DNA of 64,000 nucleotides from Candidatus Nitrosopelagicus sp. (GTDB taxonomy: Archaea > Thermoproteota > Nitrososphaeria > Nitrososphaerales > Nitrosopumilaceae). The position numbers and the translations under genes were made by a program. Under the pieces are notes generated by a model. The model made no database searches. It worked only from the letters and a program-made list of their open reading frames with translations, and was not told the DNA's origin. This document shows positions 26,472-35,478 of this stretch, one piece after another (within the stretch, counting starts at the first letter, position 1; the number at the start of each line of letters is the position of its first letter). Location: assembly GCA_028242535.1 (NCBI GenBank), contig JAOJYB010000003.1, forward strand, positions 1-64,000. Reading direction: 5' to 3'.

Positions 26472-27172
26472 GCTGTAATCTCCATTGTAGTTTCTTTTCC
26501 ATCAAATGCCTTTCCGTCTATGATTGTAATTACCCTATCAACATCTGGAAATTGGTCTCTATCATGTGTTACAATGATGAATGTTTGGTTTAATTCCTTA
26601 GCCATTGTTTTAGCTAGTTTTACAACTTTTCCAGCAGTAACTGAATCTAGATTTCCTGTTGGTTCATCTGCCAATACAACGGTTGGACGATTAACCAATC
26701 CTCTAGCAATTGCTGCTCTTTGTGCTTGTCCGCCAGAGATTTTGTTTGAGCGTTTGTTAATTTGATCCTCTAATCCAACTTTAATCAATAAATCAGTTGC
26801 ATTTTGACGAATATCTTCAGAACTTCGTTGTATTTGTTGTGGAAGCATTACATTTTCTACAACTGTCAAATCTGGTAGTAAGTTTGCAAATTGGAAAACA
26901 AATCCTAATTTTTCATTTCTATATTGAGAGACTTGGCCATCATTTAGTGTGGTTGTTTGTTTTCCATCTAAAATTACTTTACCACTTGTTGGTTTATCTA
27001 AAAGTCCAATCATGTTTAGTAATGTAGATTTTCCAGAACCTGAACTTCCAACAATTAAAACAAATTCACCTCGTTTAATACTAAATGAAACATCATCTAA
27101 TGCTTTTACTTGTGTATCACCTTCACCAAATATTTTGGTAACATTTTGTAGTTCTAAAACAATATCAGACAT
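26468..27172 (-). CDS. ABC transporter ATP-binding protein (MacB/LolD type)
   Basis: A 234-residue ATPase of the LolD/MacB/FtsE group. Motifs: Walker A IVGSSGSGKSTLLNMIG (about 40-56), Q-loop FVFQFANLLPDLTVVENVMLP, signature KISGGQAQRAAIARGL, Walker B VVLADEPTGNLDS and H-loop IIVTHDR. The PTSGKVILDG insert and TPxENV-like segment are typical of this group, which drives conformational change rather than simple import. It overlaps the permease stop by 8 bases and the secreted gene by 4. Confidence 0.94.
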   Translation of the reverse strand: MSDIVLELQNVTKIFGEGDTQVKALDDVSFSIKRGEFVLIVGSSGSGKSTLLNMIGLLDKPTSGKVILDGKQTTTLNDGQVSQYRNEKLGFVFQFANLLPDLTVVENVMLPQQIQRSSEDIRQNATDLLIKVGLEDQINKRSNKISGGQAQRAAIARGLVNRPTVVLADEPTGNLDSVTAGKVVKLAKTMAKELNQTFIIVTHDRDQFPDVDRVITIIDGKAFDGKETTMEITA

Positions 27173-28361
27173 TTCTCATGGCCTCCACTGGTTGAAGTTT
27201 TGTAGCCCTATACGAAGGATAAATTGAGGCAAGGATTGCTAATCCAAATGCCAAAAGACCAGTTTCTGCAATTTTGTACCAATTATAATTTACTTCAAGT
27301 GCTAAACTTCCCTGAAATTGCATATTAGTTTCTTTTGCATATGTTGTATACGCCAATCCAATTCCAGTTCCTGCTCCTGCACCAATTGCTCCAATAATCA
27401 TTCCTTGCAATATGAATACCATTAGGATATCTTTTCGTTTTGCACCAATTGCTCGCATTACACCAATTTCTCTAGTTTTACTATTTACTAACATCATTTG
27501 AATAGTAACAATTGCAAATGCAGAAGAGCCCATTCCAAAGTAACCAATTAAATTAATCATTGCAATTCCAGAACGAAATCCTTTCAGTGTTCCCTCAGCA
27601 GATTCTTCAATTGTTTGTGCCTTTAGATCATCATTAGCATATGCAGCTAAGAATTGTTTTCTTATATCTAATGCAGCTTCAGGATTTTTTTCATTTAGTT
27701 TTACAAATATTGAATTTGATTCATTTGGTTTATCAAGTAAGCTTCGAAGTGTATCAATGTGAACAATCACACTAGTATCAAATCCTTGACCTCCAGCAGT
27801 TTTTGATATTCCAGTAACTACAAATCTTTTTGAATCTTCTTCGCCACCTTGATTAATCACAATTAATTTCAAGTTATCACCAATTCTTACTCCACCTAAA
27901 TCTGTTGCAACAGTTTCTCCAACAACAATTGAATTTCTAGCATAAACATACTGACCATCACTTACGGTTGTATGGATTTCAGATGCCATAATATCAGATA
28001 CAGGTTCTACACCAAGCACAGGTACATCATATTCTTCATGAAATTGTCCCATGCTTCTAAATTCTATATCTGCACTGCCCGAAAGCCGGGGTGTCGCGGA
28101 CTTTACCAAGGATACCCTTTCAAACCAGTTTGTGTAAACTAAATGGGATCTTTCTATTGTTGCTTCTTCTTCATGACTAACAAAGATGTCTCCAAATCTA
28201 TATTCAGTCATATCACGAACTATAGCATCATAAATTCCCTGAAAAATTACAAAGTTAACATGAATTACTAGAATTCCAATAGACACAGCAAGAACTGCAC
28301 CAATCAAACTTCCTCTTTTATTTGCAAGCATCCTAGCTGCCAGATTCAGTCGGTAATCCAT
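27165..28361 (-). CDS. ABC transporter permease, FtsX/MacB family
   Basis: A 398-residue permease with the four-helix MacB/FtsX plan. One N-terminal helix (LIGAVLAVSIGILVIHVNFVI) is followed by a large extracytoplasmic MacB-like periplasmic-core domain (about residues 45-255). Three C-terminal helices follow, with the conserved coupling region NSKTREIGVMRAIGAKRKDI and the terminal PSYRATKLQPVEAMR. First gene of the trio. About 115 bases separate its start from the divergent Lrp-type regulator at 28477, which is a candidate controller. Confidence 0.9.
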   Translation of the reverse strand: MDYRLNLAARMLANKRGSLIGAVLAVSIGILVIHVNFVIFQGIYDAIVRDMTEYRFGDIFVSHEEEATIERSHLVYTNWFERVSLVKSATPRLSGSADIEFRSMGQFHEEYDVPVLGVEPVSDIMASEIHTTVSDGQYVYARNSIVVGETVATDLGGVRIGDNLKLIVINQGGEEDSKRFVVTGISKTAGGQGFDTSVIVHIDTLRSLLDKPNESNSIFVKLNEKNPEAALDIRKQFLAAYANDDLKAQTIEESAEGTLKGFRSGIAMINLIGYFGMGSSAFAIVTIQMMLVNSKTREIGVMRAIGAKRKDILMVFILQGMIIGAIGAGAGTGIGLAYTTYAKETNMQFQGSLALEVNYNWYKIAETGLLAFGLAILASIYPSYRATKLQPVEAMRNV

Positions 28362-28476
28362 GTATAATATGGAATTGTCGAATATATAATCCTGATCAGG
28401 TCTAGTGCTAACATTTAAGACAAAATTTACTAAAAAGGCTAGATTTATTAGATAAATGTTCTATTAACATTACATA

Positions 28477-29376
28477 TTGGACATTTTAGATATGAGAATT
28501 CTTAGCAGATTACTGAACAATTGTAGAAAACCAGATAGACAAATTGGAATGGAGTTAGGAATTTCTGGCGGAGCAGTTGGTTCAAGAATTAGTAAAATGG
28601 AGAAATTAGGAATTATAGAAAAATTTTGTTTAAAAGTACAACCACCACTGTTAGGATTAAACATGTTTTACATTGTAGTAAACAGCCAAAATCAAAAAGA
28701 AATTATCAAGAACGTAAAATTAGCTGGAATGCCATTTACTATTGTTCCATGTGTAGGAGGAAATACTGTCATTGGCGTTATAGTAAAAGAAGACATGGAA
28801 CAAAAAATTGAACTTTTACAAAAATTAATGCAGGATGTACGTGTAATGTCAGTTTTTGAAGCAGACAATACAAAGATCACACATAATCTTACTAGAACTG
28901 ATTTAGAAATTTTAAAACAATTAATAGAAAACCCAAGAAAAAGAATTGAACAATTATCAAAAGAAACAGAACTATCAACAAAGACAATTAACAGAGGATT
29001 AGAAAAGCTGGAAAATAATGAATCAATTCAATTTACACTTGTATTTGATCCAAGTAAAATTGAAGGTTTTTTGTGTTATGCTGTAGTGGCCATTACACAA
29101 GAAGATATTTCTAAAATGTTAAAACGATTTGAAGATGAATTTTCAGAAGATTATCTTATGATTCCATTTTTAGCAAAAAATCAAATTGTTCTATTCCTAT
29201 ACAGTGATAGTATTTTTAAAATGGATGAAATGACAGAAAAAATAGCAAAAGTTGAAGGAACTATAACAACTGAATTATTTATTCCAAAAAAAATTGATAT
29301 GCCAGAAAAATGGTTAGAGAAAAGATTAGAAACATTAACAAAATCACAAACATTACATATTTCTCAGGTAAACTAA
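28477..29376 (+). CDS. Lrp/AsnC-type regulator with two HTH modules
   Basis: A 299-residue transcription factor, about twice the usual Lrp length. The first winged HTH is residues 4-50 ([39 protein letters not shown]). A RAM-like ligand domain follows, then a second HTH at about 138-185 ([37 protein letters not shown]) and another alpha/beta domain. The start is TTG at 28477. A TATA-like gatttatta at about 28442-28450 fits a near-leaderless mRNA. It is divergent from the ABC trio and runs into the Nudix gene after one base. Confidence 0.82.
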   Translation: MDILDMRILSRLLNNCRKPDRQIGMELGISGGAVGSRISKMEKLGIIEKFCLKVQPPLLGLNMFYIVVNSQNQKEIIKNVKLAGMPFTIVPCVGGNTVIGVIVKEDMEQKIELLQKLMQDVRVMSVFEADNTKITHNLTRTDLEILKQLIENPRKRIEQLSKETELSTKTINRGLEKLENNESIQFTLVFDPSKIEGFLCYAVVAITQEDISKMLKRFEDEFSEDYLMIPFLAKNQIVLFLYSDSIFKMDEMTEKIAKVEGTITTELFIPKKIDMPEKWLEKRLETLTKSQTLHISQVN

Positions 29377-29377
29377 A

Positions 29378-29893
29378 ATGAAAAAAGAAAAACTGTACAA
29401 AGGAAAATTATTTGAAGTGAATGCATACAATATGCAAGTTGAACATAGAAAAGTTAGAAGGGAAGTGATTGAACATCCAGGTGCTGCTGCTATGCTTGCA
29501 TTTGATGAAAAAGGTAAAGTGCTTTTGGTGAAACAACATAGATTTCCTCATGGATATATTCTAGAAATTCCAGCTGGGACCTTGGAAAAAGGGGAAAACC
29601 CAATTGATTGTGCATATAGAGAAATTATTGAAGAAACTGGATATAAGGCCAAAAAGATGACTAAATTAGTCTCATATTTCCCATCTGTAGGCTATAACAA
29701 AGAGGAAATTCATGTTTTTGTTGCATCTGGAACAAAGAAAGAATTTGATTTGAAGTTAGACAATGATGAATTTATTACAGTTGTAAAAATGAATATTAAA
29801 AAATTAATTGGAATGATTAAAGCTGGAAAAATTATTGATTCAAAAACAATTTGTGCAGTAATGATTTACGCTGCAAAGAAAAAATTGCTCTAA
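29378..29893 (+). CDS. Nudix hydrolase, ADP-ribose pyrophosphatase-like
   Basis: A 171-residue Nudix protein with a complete Nudix box, [23 protein letters not shown] (G-x5-E-x7-REIIEETG). It is preceded by the beta strands [20 protein letters not shown] typical of ADP-ribose pyrophosphatases, where the E-I/L-PAG strand contacts the ribose. The conserved Glu and Arg residues for Mg2+ are intact. It starts one base after the regulator's stop, so they are co-transcribed. Its stop abuts the stop of the convergent PhoU gene (TAATTA). Confidence 0.9.
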   Translation: MKKEKLYKGKLFEVNAYNMQVEHRKVRREVIEHPGAAAMLAFDEKGKVLLVKQHRFPHGYILEIPAGTLEKGENPIDCAYREIIEETGYKAKKMTKLVSYFPSVGYNKEEIHVFVASGTKKEFDLKLDNDEFITVVKMNIKKLIGMIKAGKIIDSKTICAVMIYAAKKKLL

Positions 29894-30871
29894 TTATTTG
29901 TAACTTGGTTTAACTAGATCAGTAATATCAGACCAAGATTGTAAAATTTTCTCAAACATGTAAATAAGATCAAAAAATGAAAGAGAAATTTGTTTCTTAC
30001 TTTCTAAAGATGAACGAATTTTAGATATTTTTTCAAAATTATTTCTTTGTAGTGTAATTGCACTGATTGCAAGTGTTCTGTTATTAGAAATAAAAGAATC
30101 AATTGATTTAATTTGTATTTCTTCTATATCTTTAGCAAAATCATGTAGTTTTTTTAGTTCAACTTTAGAAAGATTCGATTTGATTAATGATTCAGATAGT
30201 TCTACAACAGTATCACCAGCAATTTCAAGTGTGTTTGCAGCAATTCTATAATCAAGAATATCTATATTTTCTAAATTAAAAATACCAGCTAATCTGGTAT
30301 CCATAATCGTACTTCGAATTAATCTAACAAGAAGAAAATATTGTCTATTAATTTCGGCATCACGATTTGATATAGTTTCAAGATTTGTTTTATCTCCACT
30401 TTGTAGAGATGATACAACATCACTAAACATTCCAAGTGCAATTGAGCTCATTCGTTTTAGAATATTTTGTGGATTAACTGATGTTTCATCAAGTAAAAAC
30501 TGAACAGAAATGTTTGTTGCGTCTTCATCAATAATTTCCATTCCAACTAGTCTTCTCATAGAACCACGAACACTTTCTCTATCAGAGATTGAAATGGGTG
30601 ATTTTCCTACAATTTTAATTAAATCAAACCCTAAAAGATAAGCACCAGTCATTGTTGGAACAATACTTTCTCCTTTTGGTAATGGATATGAGATTTCAAT
30701 TTCTTTAGAAGGTCTTTTACTTTGTTGCGTTCTAATAGAAAGATTGTTTTGATTTGTTTCAATCTCAACTTGATTACTTTTATTTAGATTATTTGCATCA
30801 ACCCATTCTTTTGGTAGTGATACTAGAATGCTACTTCCAATCTTTTGTAGGCGTCGTGTAAATGTTGTCAA
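29894..30871 (-). CDS. AbrB-like DNA-binding plus PhoU-domain regulator
   Basis: A 325-residue protein with an N-terminal SpoVT/AbrB-like beta-hairpin (RRLQKIGSSILVSLPKEWVD, then KSNQVEIETN) and a C-terminal two-part helical PhoU domain (about residues 110-320). This domain pairing is common in archaea and is annotated as a phosphate uptake regulator. No phosphate transporter is adjacent, so the target is not shown. ATG at 30871 lies 48 bases from the divergent pantoate kinase start. Confidence 0.85.
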   Translation of the reverse strand: MTTFTRRLQKIGSSILVSLPKEWVDANNLNKSNQVEIETNQNNLSIRTQQSKRPSKEIEISYPLPKGESIVPTMTGAYLLGFDLIKIVGKSPISISDRESVRGSMRRLVGMEIIDEDATNISVQFLLDETSVNPQNILKRMSSIALGMFSDVVSSLQSGDKTNLETISNRDAEINRQYFLLVRLIRSTIMDTRLAGIFNLENIDILDYRIAANTLEIAGDTVVELSESLIKSNLSKVELKKLHDFAKDIEEIQIKSIDSFISNNRTLAISAITLQRNNFEKISKIRSSLESKKQISLSFFDLIYMFEKILQSWSDITDLVKPSYK

Positions 30872-30919
30872 TTTATACTAATTTATATTATTTAAGCCAA
30901 GTATTAATATTTTCCACCT

Positions 30920-31828
30920 ATGCCAAGCATGATCATGATGGCGACAGCATTTTGTCCAGCTCACATTACAGGTTTTTTTAAAGCTGAACTTGGCAAAGAA
31001 GATTTCAAACAATTAGGTTCGTTAGGTGCAGGATTTTCAATACAAAAAGGTGTTAAGACTATAGTTACAATTCGAGACAAAACAAAACATGACATTTCAA
31101 ATTTTACAATAAAAGTAAAGGGTTTTGAATCAGGAGATATGCGAGTATCAGAATTAGTTCTCAGTAAATTTTCTACAGAAGGAAAATTTCTAGACATTAC
31201 ACATGAGATTGATGTTCCAGTGGGATATGGATTTGGTTGTAGTGCCGCAGTTGCATTATCATTATCTATTGCATTAAACGATGCATTAGAATGTAAATTA
31301 TCTAAAATTAAAGTTGCACAAATAGCACATGATGTTGAGATCGAATGTAAAACTGGATTGGGTGATGTTTTAGCCTCATATCATGGAGGATTTGAGGTTA
31401 GGGTAAAACCTGGTGCACCAGGAATTGGTGAAGTAAAAAAAATAAATTTAAAAGAAAAACGAGATGTCATCATAATTTGTTTTAATCCAATATCAACAAA
31501 AAAATTTCTCAACGAAAGGATTTCATCAATTAACGGATTAGGAGGAAAAATGGTTAACAAGCTCATTGAAAGTAAGAATACTGAAGAGTTTCAAGATATG
31601 TCAGTGGAATTTGCAAAATATGTTGATGTGGTAACACCGAAAATGGATGAAGTAATTAATCTATTACATAAAAATAGAATAAAATGTGGTGTTGCATTAT
31701 TTGGTGAGACAATTTTTTCATTAGTAACTAAGGATGAAAGAAATAAGGTAAAAGAAATTTTGAAACAATTTAATGATGGATTAGTTATTACATCAAAGAT
31801 TGATAATTCTGGTGCTAGATTACAATAA
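30920..31828 (+). CDS. Pantoate kinase (archaeal GHMP kinase)
   Basis: Phosphorylates pantoate in the archaeal CoA route that replaces bacterial PanC/CoaA. The 302-residue GHMP-family protein begins with the pantoate-kinase pattern FCPAHITGFFKAE, with LGSLGAGFSIQKGV. The ATP-binding motif is VPVGYGFGCSAAVALSLSIA (about residues 94-113), and KTGLGDVLASYHGGFEVRVKPGAPG follows. It is the first of four consecutive CoA genes, with phosphopantothenate synthetase next. Confidence 0.93.
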   Translation: MPSMIMMATAFCPAHITGFFKAELGKEDFKQLGSLGAGFSIQKGVKTIVTIRDKTKHDISNFTIKVKGFESGDMRVSELVLSKFSTEGKFLDITHEIDVPVGYGFGCSAAVALSLSIALNDALECKLSKIKVAQIAHDVEIECKTGLGDVLASYHGGFEVRVKPGAPGIGEVKKINLKEKRDVIIICFNPISTKKFLNERISSINGLGGKMVNKLIESKNTEEFQDMSVEFAKYVDVVTPKMDEVINLLHKNRIKCGVALFGETIFSLVTKDERNKVKEILKQFNDGLVITSKIDNSGARLQ

Positions 31829-31842
31829 ATTTTTTGATGTAT

Positions 31843-32577
31843 ATGAATATTCCAAAGTCTCATCCTCGATATCTGTCTCTTCAAATTAGAGAAAAGTTAG
31901 TTGATGGTTTTAATAATAATTTAGTAGCAAAGGAGGGATTGTTAGCTCATGGAAGAGGAGAAGCATTTGATTATCTTATTGGGGAGAAGACAACAAAATC
32001 TGCAAAAAATGCAATCAAGGCTGCAGCATATATGCTAAATCAGGCACAAAAATCTGTTATTTCGGTTAATGGAAATTTTGCAGCGCTTTGTCCAAAAGAG
32101 ATCATTCAGTTAGCAAAAATAACAGATTCAAAGATAGAAGTAAATTTGTTTTATTCAAGTGAGAAACGAAAAAAAGCAATTTCAAAAATTTTGAGAAAAT
32201 CTGGTGCAAAAGAAATACTGGGAATGGACAAAAAACAGTCTACAAAACTGAAAGGAATAGACAGTGCTAGAAGAATTGTAGATAAAAGCGGTATTTTTTC
32301 TGCTGATGTTGTTTTAGTTCCATTAGAAGATGGAGATAGAACTATTGCTCTGAAAAAGGCAAAAAAGAGAATTATCACGTTTGATCTCAATCCTCTTTCT
32401 AGAACTGCTCAAACAGCTGATGTGACAATTGTTGATAATGCGACACGGGCTATGAAACTACTTGTTTCTGAATCAAGAAAACCTAGAAAACAGATTACAT
32501 TTGATAACAAAAAGAATCTTAAATCTACAATTTTAGAAATTCGTAAAAATCTAGAAAGGAGAGCAAAAAATGTCTAA
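31843..32577 (+). CDS. 4-phosphopantoate--beta-alanine ligase
   Basis: Joins 4-phosphopantoate and beta-alanine, the archaeal step after pantoate kinase (former DUF137 family). The protein begins IPKSHPRYLSLQIREKLVDG, a family hallmark. It contains ARGEAFDYLIG-like GRGEAFDYLIGEKTT, VISVNGNFAALCPKEI and VVLVPLEDGDRTIALKKA, with TFDLNPLSRTAQTADV near the end. I chose ATG at 31843 (244 residues), which fits the conserved N-terminus; TTG at 31834 and ATG at 31837 are in frame. It overlaps panB by 8 bases. Confidence 0.93.
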   Translation: MNIPKSHPRYLSLQIREKLVDGFNNNLVAKEGLLAHGRGEAFDYLIGEKTTKSAKNAIKAAAYMLNQAQKSVISVNGNFAALCPKEIIQLAKITDSKIEVNLFYSSEKRKKAISKILRKSGAKEILGMDKKQSTKLKGIDSARRIVDKSGIFSADVVLVPLEDGDRTIALKKAKKRIITFDLNPLSRTAQTADVTIVDNATRAMKLLVSESRKPRKQITFDNKKNLKSTILEIRKNLERRAKNV

Positions 32578-33385
32578 AACAGTTAATGACATAATGCAAA
32601 TGAAATCTAGAGAAAAAATCACTGTATTGACTGGATATGATTCAACTATGACCACATTGTGTGATAAAGTCGATGTAATTCTAGTAGGAGATAGTGCTGG
32701 GATGGTGATGCTAGGATATGATGATACACGAGATGTGACAATGGATGATATGGTACGTTTTACAACTGCAGTAAAAAATGCAAAAACTGATTCATTAATT
32801 GTTAGTGATCTTCCAATTAATTCCTATGAAAATGAAGATTCAGCTATCACAAATTCAAAAAGACTTGTTCAAGCAGGTGCACATGCAGTAAAACTAGAAG
32901 GAGGTAAAGAAGTTGCTAAAATTATCAAGGCAGTTAAAGATTCAGGAATTCCAGTAATGGGGCATTTAGGATTACTTCCACAAACTGCAGAAAAATATTC
33001 GGTACAAGCAAAAAAAAGTGAAGATGCGATAAGTTTGATAGAAGATTCTAAAATTTTAGAAGAATCAGGAGTATTCAGTATTGTTTTAGAAATGGTAACC
33101 AGTAATGTTACAGAAATTATTACAAAAAGTGTCAAAATTCCAATAATAGGTATAGGTTCAGGCATAAATTGTGACGGTCAAGTGTTGGTGGTTCATGATA
33201 TGTTAGGAATGTTTGAAAAAATAAAGCCAAAATTTGCAAAAAGATATCTAAATTTATCTGAAGAAATCAGAAATGCAGTTAATTCATACGTAAAAGATGT
33301 GAAAGAAAAACGATTTCCTGAAAAAGAACATTCGTTTTCTATGGAAAAAAATGAATTAGAAGAATTGGAGAAAGAGATTGTCTAA
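32570..33385 (+). CDS. panB: 3-methyl-2-oxobutanoate hydroxymethyltransferase
   Basis: Makes ketopantoate from 2-oxoisovalerate and methylene-tetrahydrofolate or -pterin. The 271-residue TIM-barrel protein shows VLTGYDSTMTTLCDKVDVILVGDSAGMVMLGY (metal-binding Asp residues), GAHAVKLEGGKE, GIPVMGHLGLLPQ and IPIIGIGSGINCDGQVLVVHDMLG. It overlaps the genes on both sides (8 bases each), marking translational coupling within the CoA operon. Confidence 0.96.
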   Translation: MSKTVNDIMQMKSREKITVLTGYDSTMTTLCDKVDVILVGDSAGMVMLGYDDTRDVTMDDMVRFTTAVKNAKTDSLIVSDLPINSYENEDSAITNSKRLVQAGAHAVKLEGGKEVAKIIKAVKDSGIPVMGHLGLLPQTAEKYSVQAKKSEDAISLIEDSKILEESGVFSIVLEMVTSNVTEIITKSVKIPIIGIGSGINCDGQVLVVHDMLGMFEKIKPKFAKRYLNLSEEIRNAVNSYVKDVKEKRFPEKEHSFSMEKNELEELEKEIV

Positions 33386-34613
33386 GAAAAATTTACCACA
33401 TCCATCACTTGACATTGTTGAAAGTTATGGTACTGAACTTGCTGGGAAAAATATAGTTCTCTGTGTTGCAGGTTCAGTTGCAGCATACAAGTCAATTGAA
33501 CTTGCCAGATTACTAATGCGTCATGGTGCAAATGTCAAATGTGTAATGTCAAATGCAAGTACAAAACTTATCAAACCTGACTATATGAAATGGGCTACAG
33601 GAAATAATGTTATTACGAAATTGACTGGAGATATGGAACATATTGAATTAGCAGATTACAAAAGATCTGATTTACTAATTGTGTATCCTTCAACTGCAAA
33701 TACATTAGGAAAACTTGCAACTGGTATTGATGATACACCAATTTCAACAGTTCTTACTGTTGCATTTGGTTCTAAAATCCCAATAATCATGGGTCTTGCA
33801 ATGCATCGCTCTATGTATGAAAATGCAGCAGTTAAGAAAAATATGGATTTTCTAAAAAGCAAAATAGATTTTGTATCACCACAAATGAGTGAAGGAAAAG
33901 CAAAGGCCCCAGAACCAGAAGATATCCTGTCATTTGTATTAAAAAAATTTGGTGCATCAGGAAAATTGCGTGGAAAGAAAGTTTTGATTACAGCAGGTCC
34001 AACAGTAGAAAAAATTGATTCAGTCAGAGTAATTACTAATCAAAGTTCTGGAAAAACTGGAACCTTATTAGCTTCAGAATTAGTTTCAGCAGGAGCTAAA
34101 GTTACGTTAGTTTATGGTCCAGGAACAAGTGAACCACCAAAAGGTGCTAAAGTAATTCGAGTTAATTCTGTAGATGAGATGAATAAAGCAGTCAGGAAAT
34201 GCTTGGAGAGAAAATTTGATATCGCAATAATGACTGCAGCAGCATCAGATTATGTAGTAAAAAATAGAATCTCAGGCAAGATAAAAAGTAACAGAAATGA
34301 AATTAATGTAAAACTTGTGAGAGCACCAAAGATTATCAATATTGTAAAAAACAAACAAAAAGACATTTTTCTTATTGGTTTTAAAGCAGAAACGAATATT
34401 TCTAAGAAAGAACTTGTCAATCGTGCAAAAAAGAAACTAAAAGAATCTAATGCAGATATGATAATTGCAAATGATATTGGTCGTAAGTATAACAAAGATA
34501 CAAGCTATAATGAGATAGTCATTGTGGATTCTAAAAAAATAACTAATATTCCAAGGACTAAAAAAGAGAAACTTTCTAAAATAATTTGCAAAAACATTGA
34601 AAAAAAATTCTAG
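33378..34613 (+). CDS. coaBC: Bifunctional phosphopantothenoylcysteine synthetase/decarboxylase
   Basis: Ligates cysteine to 4'-phosphopantothenate and decarboxylates the product to 4'-phosphopantetheine. The 411-residue protein has an N-terminal flavoprotein CoaC domain (NIVLCVAGSVAAYKSIELARLL; YPSTANTLGKLATGI; MGLAMHRSMYEN) and a C-terminal CoaB domain (KKVLITAGPTVEKIDSVRVI; SSGKTGTLLASELV; MTAAASDYVV; IIANDIG). The start is TTG at 33378. It overlaps panB by 8 bases, and the methyltransferase starts 17 bases before its stop. Confidence 0.95.
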   Translation: MSKKNLPHPSLDIVESYGTELAGKNIVLCVAGSVAAYKSIELARLLMRHGANVKCVMSNASTKLIKPDYMKWATGNNVITKLTGDMEHIELADYKRSDLLIVYPSTANTLGKLATGIDDTPISTVLTVAFGSKIPIIMGLAMHRSMYENAAVKKNMDFLKSKIDFVSPQMSEGKAKAPEPEDILSFVLKKFGASGKLRGKKVLITAGPTVEKIDSVRVITNQSSGKTGTLLASELVSAGAKVTLVYGPGTSEPPKGAKVIRVNSVDEMNKAVRKCLERKFDIAIMTAAASDYVVKNRISGKIKSNRNEINVKLVRAPKIINIVKNKQKDIFLIGFKAETNISKKELVNRAKKKLKESNADMIIANDIGRKYNKDTSYNEIVIVDSKKITNIPRTKKEKLSKIICKNIEKKF

Positions 34614-35442
34614 AGGAATAAAATACAAACAACGTACTATTTTAGTTTGGAATGAGGTTGCACTATTTTATCATAAAAGATGGGCAAAAAATGAAATTGG
34701 CCCATTTGCTGTAACAAAGAAGCTTTTGGATTTATCTAAAATAAAAAAAGGGGATAGTGTTTTGGATATTGCATGTGGAACAGGTCTTGTTACAAAAAAA
34801 TTAATTAGAAAAGTTGGAAGTAAAGGCCAGATTTATGGAATAGATTCATCAGAATCTGCAATAAAAATAGCTAGAAAATGGACTGGTGATCCAAAAAATC
34901 TACATTTCGTTAGAGCAGATGCAGAAAGAATTCAATTTAAGACACAATTTGATGCAATTACATGTCAGTATGCATTATTCTTTTTTCCTGATGAACAAAA
35001 GGTATTGAGAAATATGAAGAAGTTATTGAAGAAAAATGGGACAATTTCATTGGCGGTTCATGGAAAATATAATGTTCCATACTTTGATTGCATTTTAGAA
35101 CCAGTAAAAAAAATGATTCCAGATTACCTACCAAAATATCCAGAGATGGATAGATTTGGTACAAAAGAAACGTTTACAGATGTAATAAAAAAAGCAGGTT
35201 TTAGTAAAATTGTAGTAAAGAAATTTGTTTTTCAGTATAGTCCAGGCACATTTTCAGATTACTGGAATAATTACAAAAGACATCTCTCAAAACCTCTAAA
35301 AGAGAAATTGGATTCTTTAACAAAAATCCAAAAATCTAATCTTAGAGAAATGGTCAAAGATAAGACCCTCGAATATACAAAAAAAGATAGAAAGATTGTA
35401 TTTCCATGGGAAGTTTTAGTCCTGACCGCAAAAAAGCAATGA
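34597..35442 (+). CDS. SAM-dependent methyltransferase (class I)
   Basis: A 281-residue class I methyltransferase. SAM-binding motif I is VLDIACGTGLVTKKLI (about residues 55-70), followed by an acidic residue ending strand 2 in IYGIDSSESAIKIA, then FVRADAERIQF and DAITCQYALFFFPD. It resembles the UbiE/Methyltransf_11 group; the substrate cannot be inferred. TTG at 34597 overlaps coaBC by 17 bases. No in-frame ATG occurs before the SAM motif, so a somewhat later non-ATG start is possible. Its place at the end of the CoA operon suggests co-expression only. Confidence 0.8.
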   Translation: MKKNSRGIKYKQRTILVWNEVALFYHKRWAKNEIGPFAVTKKLLDLSKIKKGDSVLDIACGTGLVTKKLIRKVGSKGQIYGIDSSESAIKIARKWTGDPKNLHFVRADAERIQFKTQFDAITCQYALFFFPDEQKVLRNMKKLLKKNGTISLAVHGKYNVPYFDCILEPVKKMIPDYLPKYPEMDRFGTKETFTDVIKKAGFSKIVVKKFVFQYSPGTFSDYWNNYKRHLSKPLKEKLDSLTKIQKSNLREMVKDKTLEYTKKDRKIVFPWEVLVLTAKKQ

Positions 35443-35478
35443 CATCAGACATAAATTCAGATTAAGAATGCATTAAAA

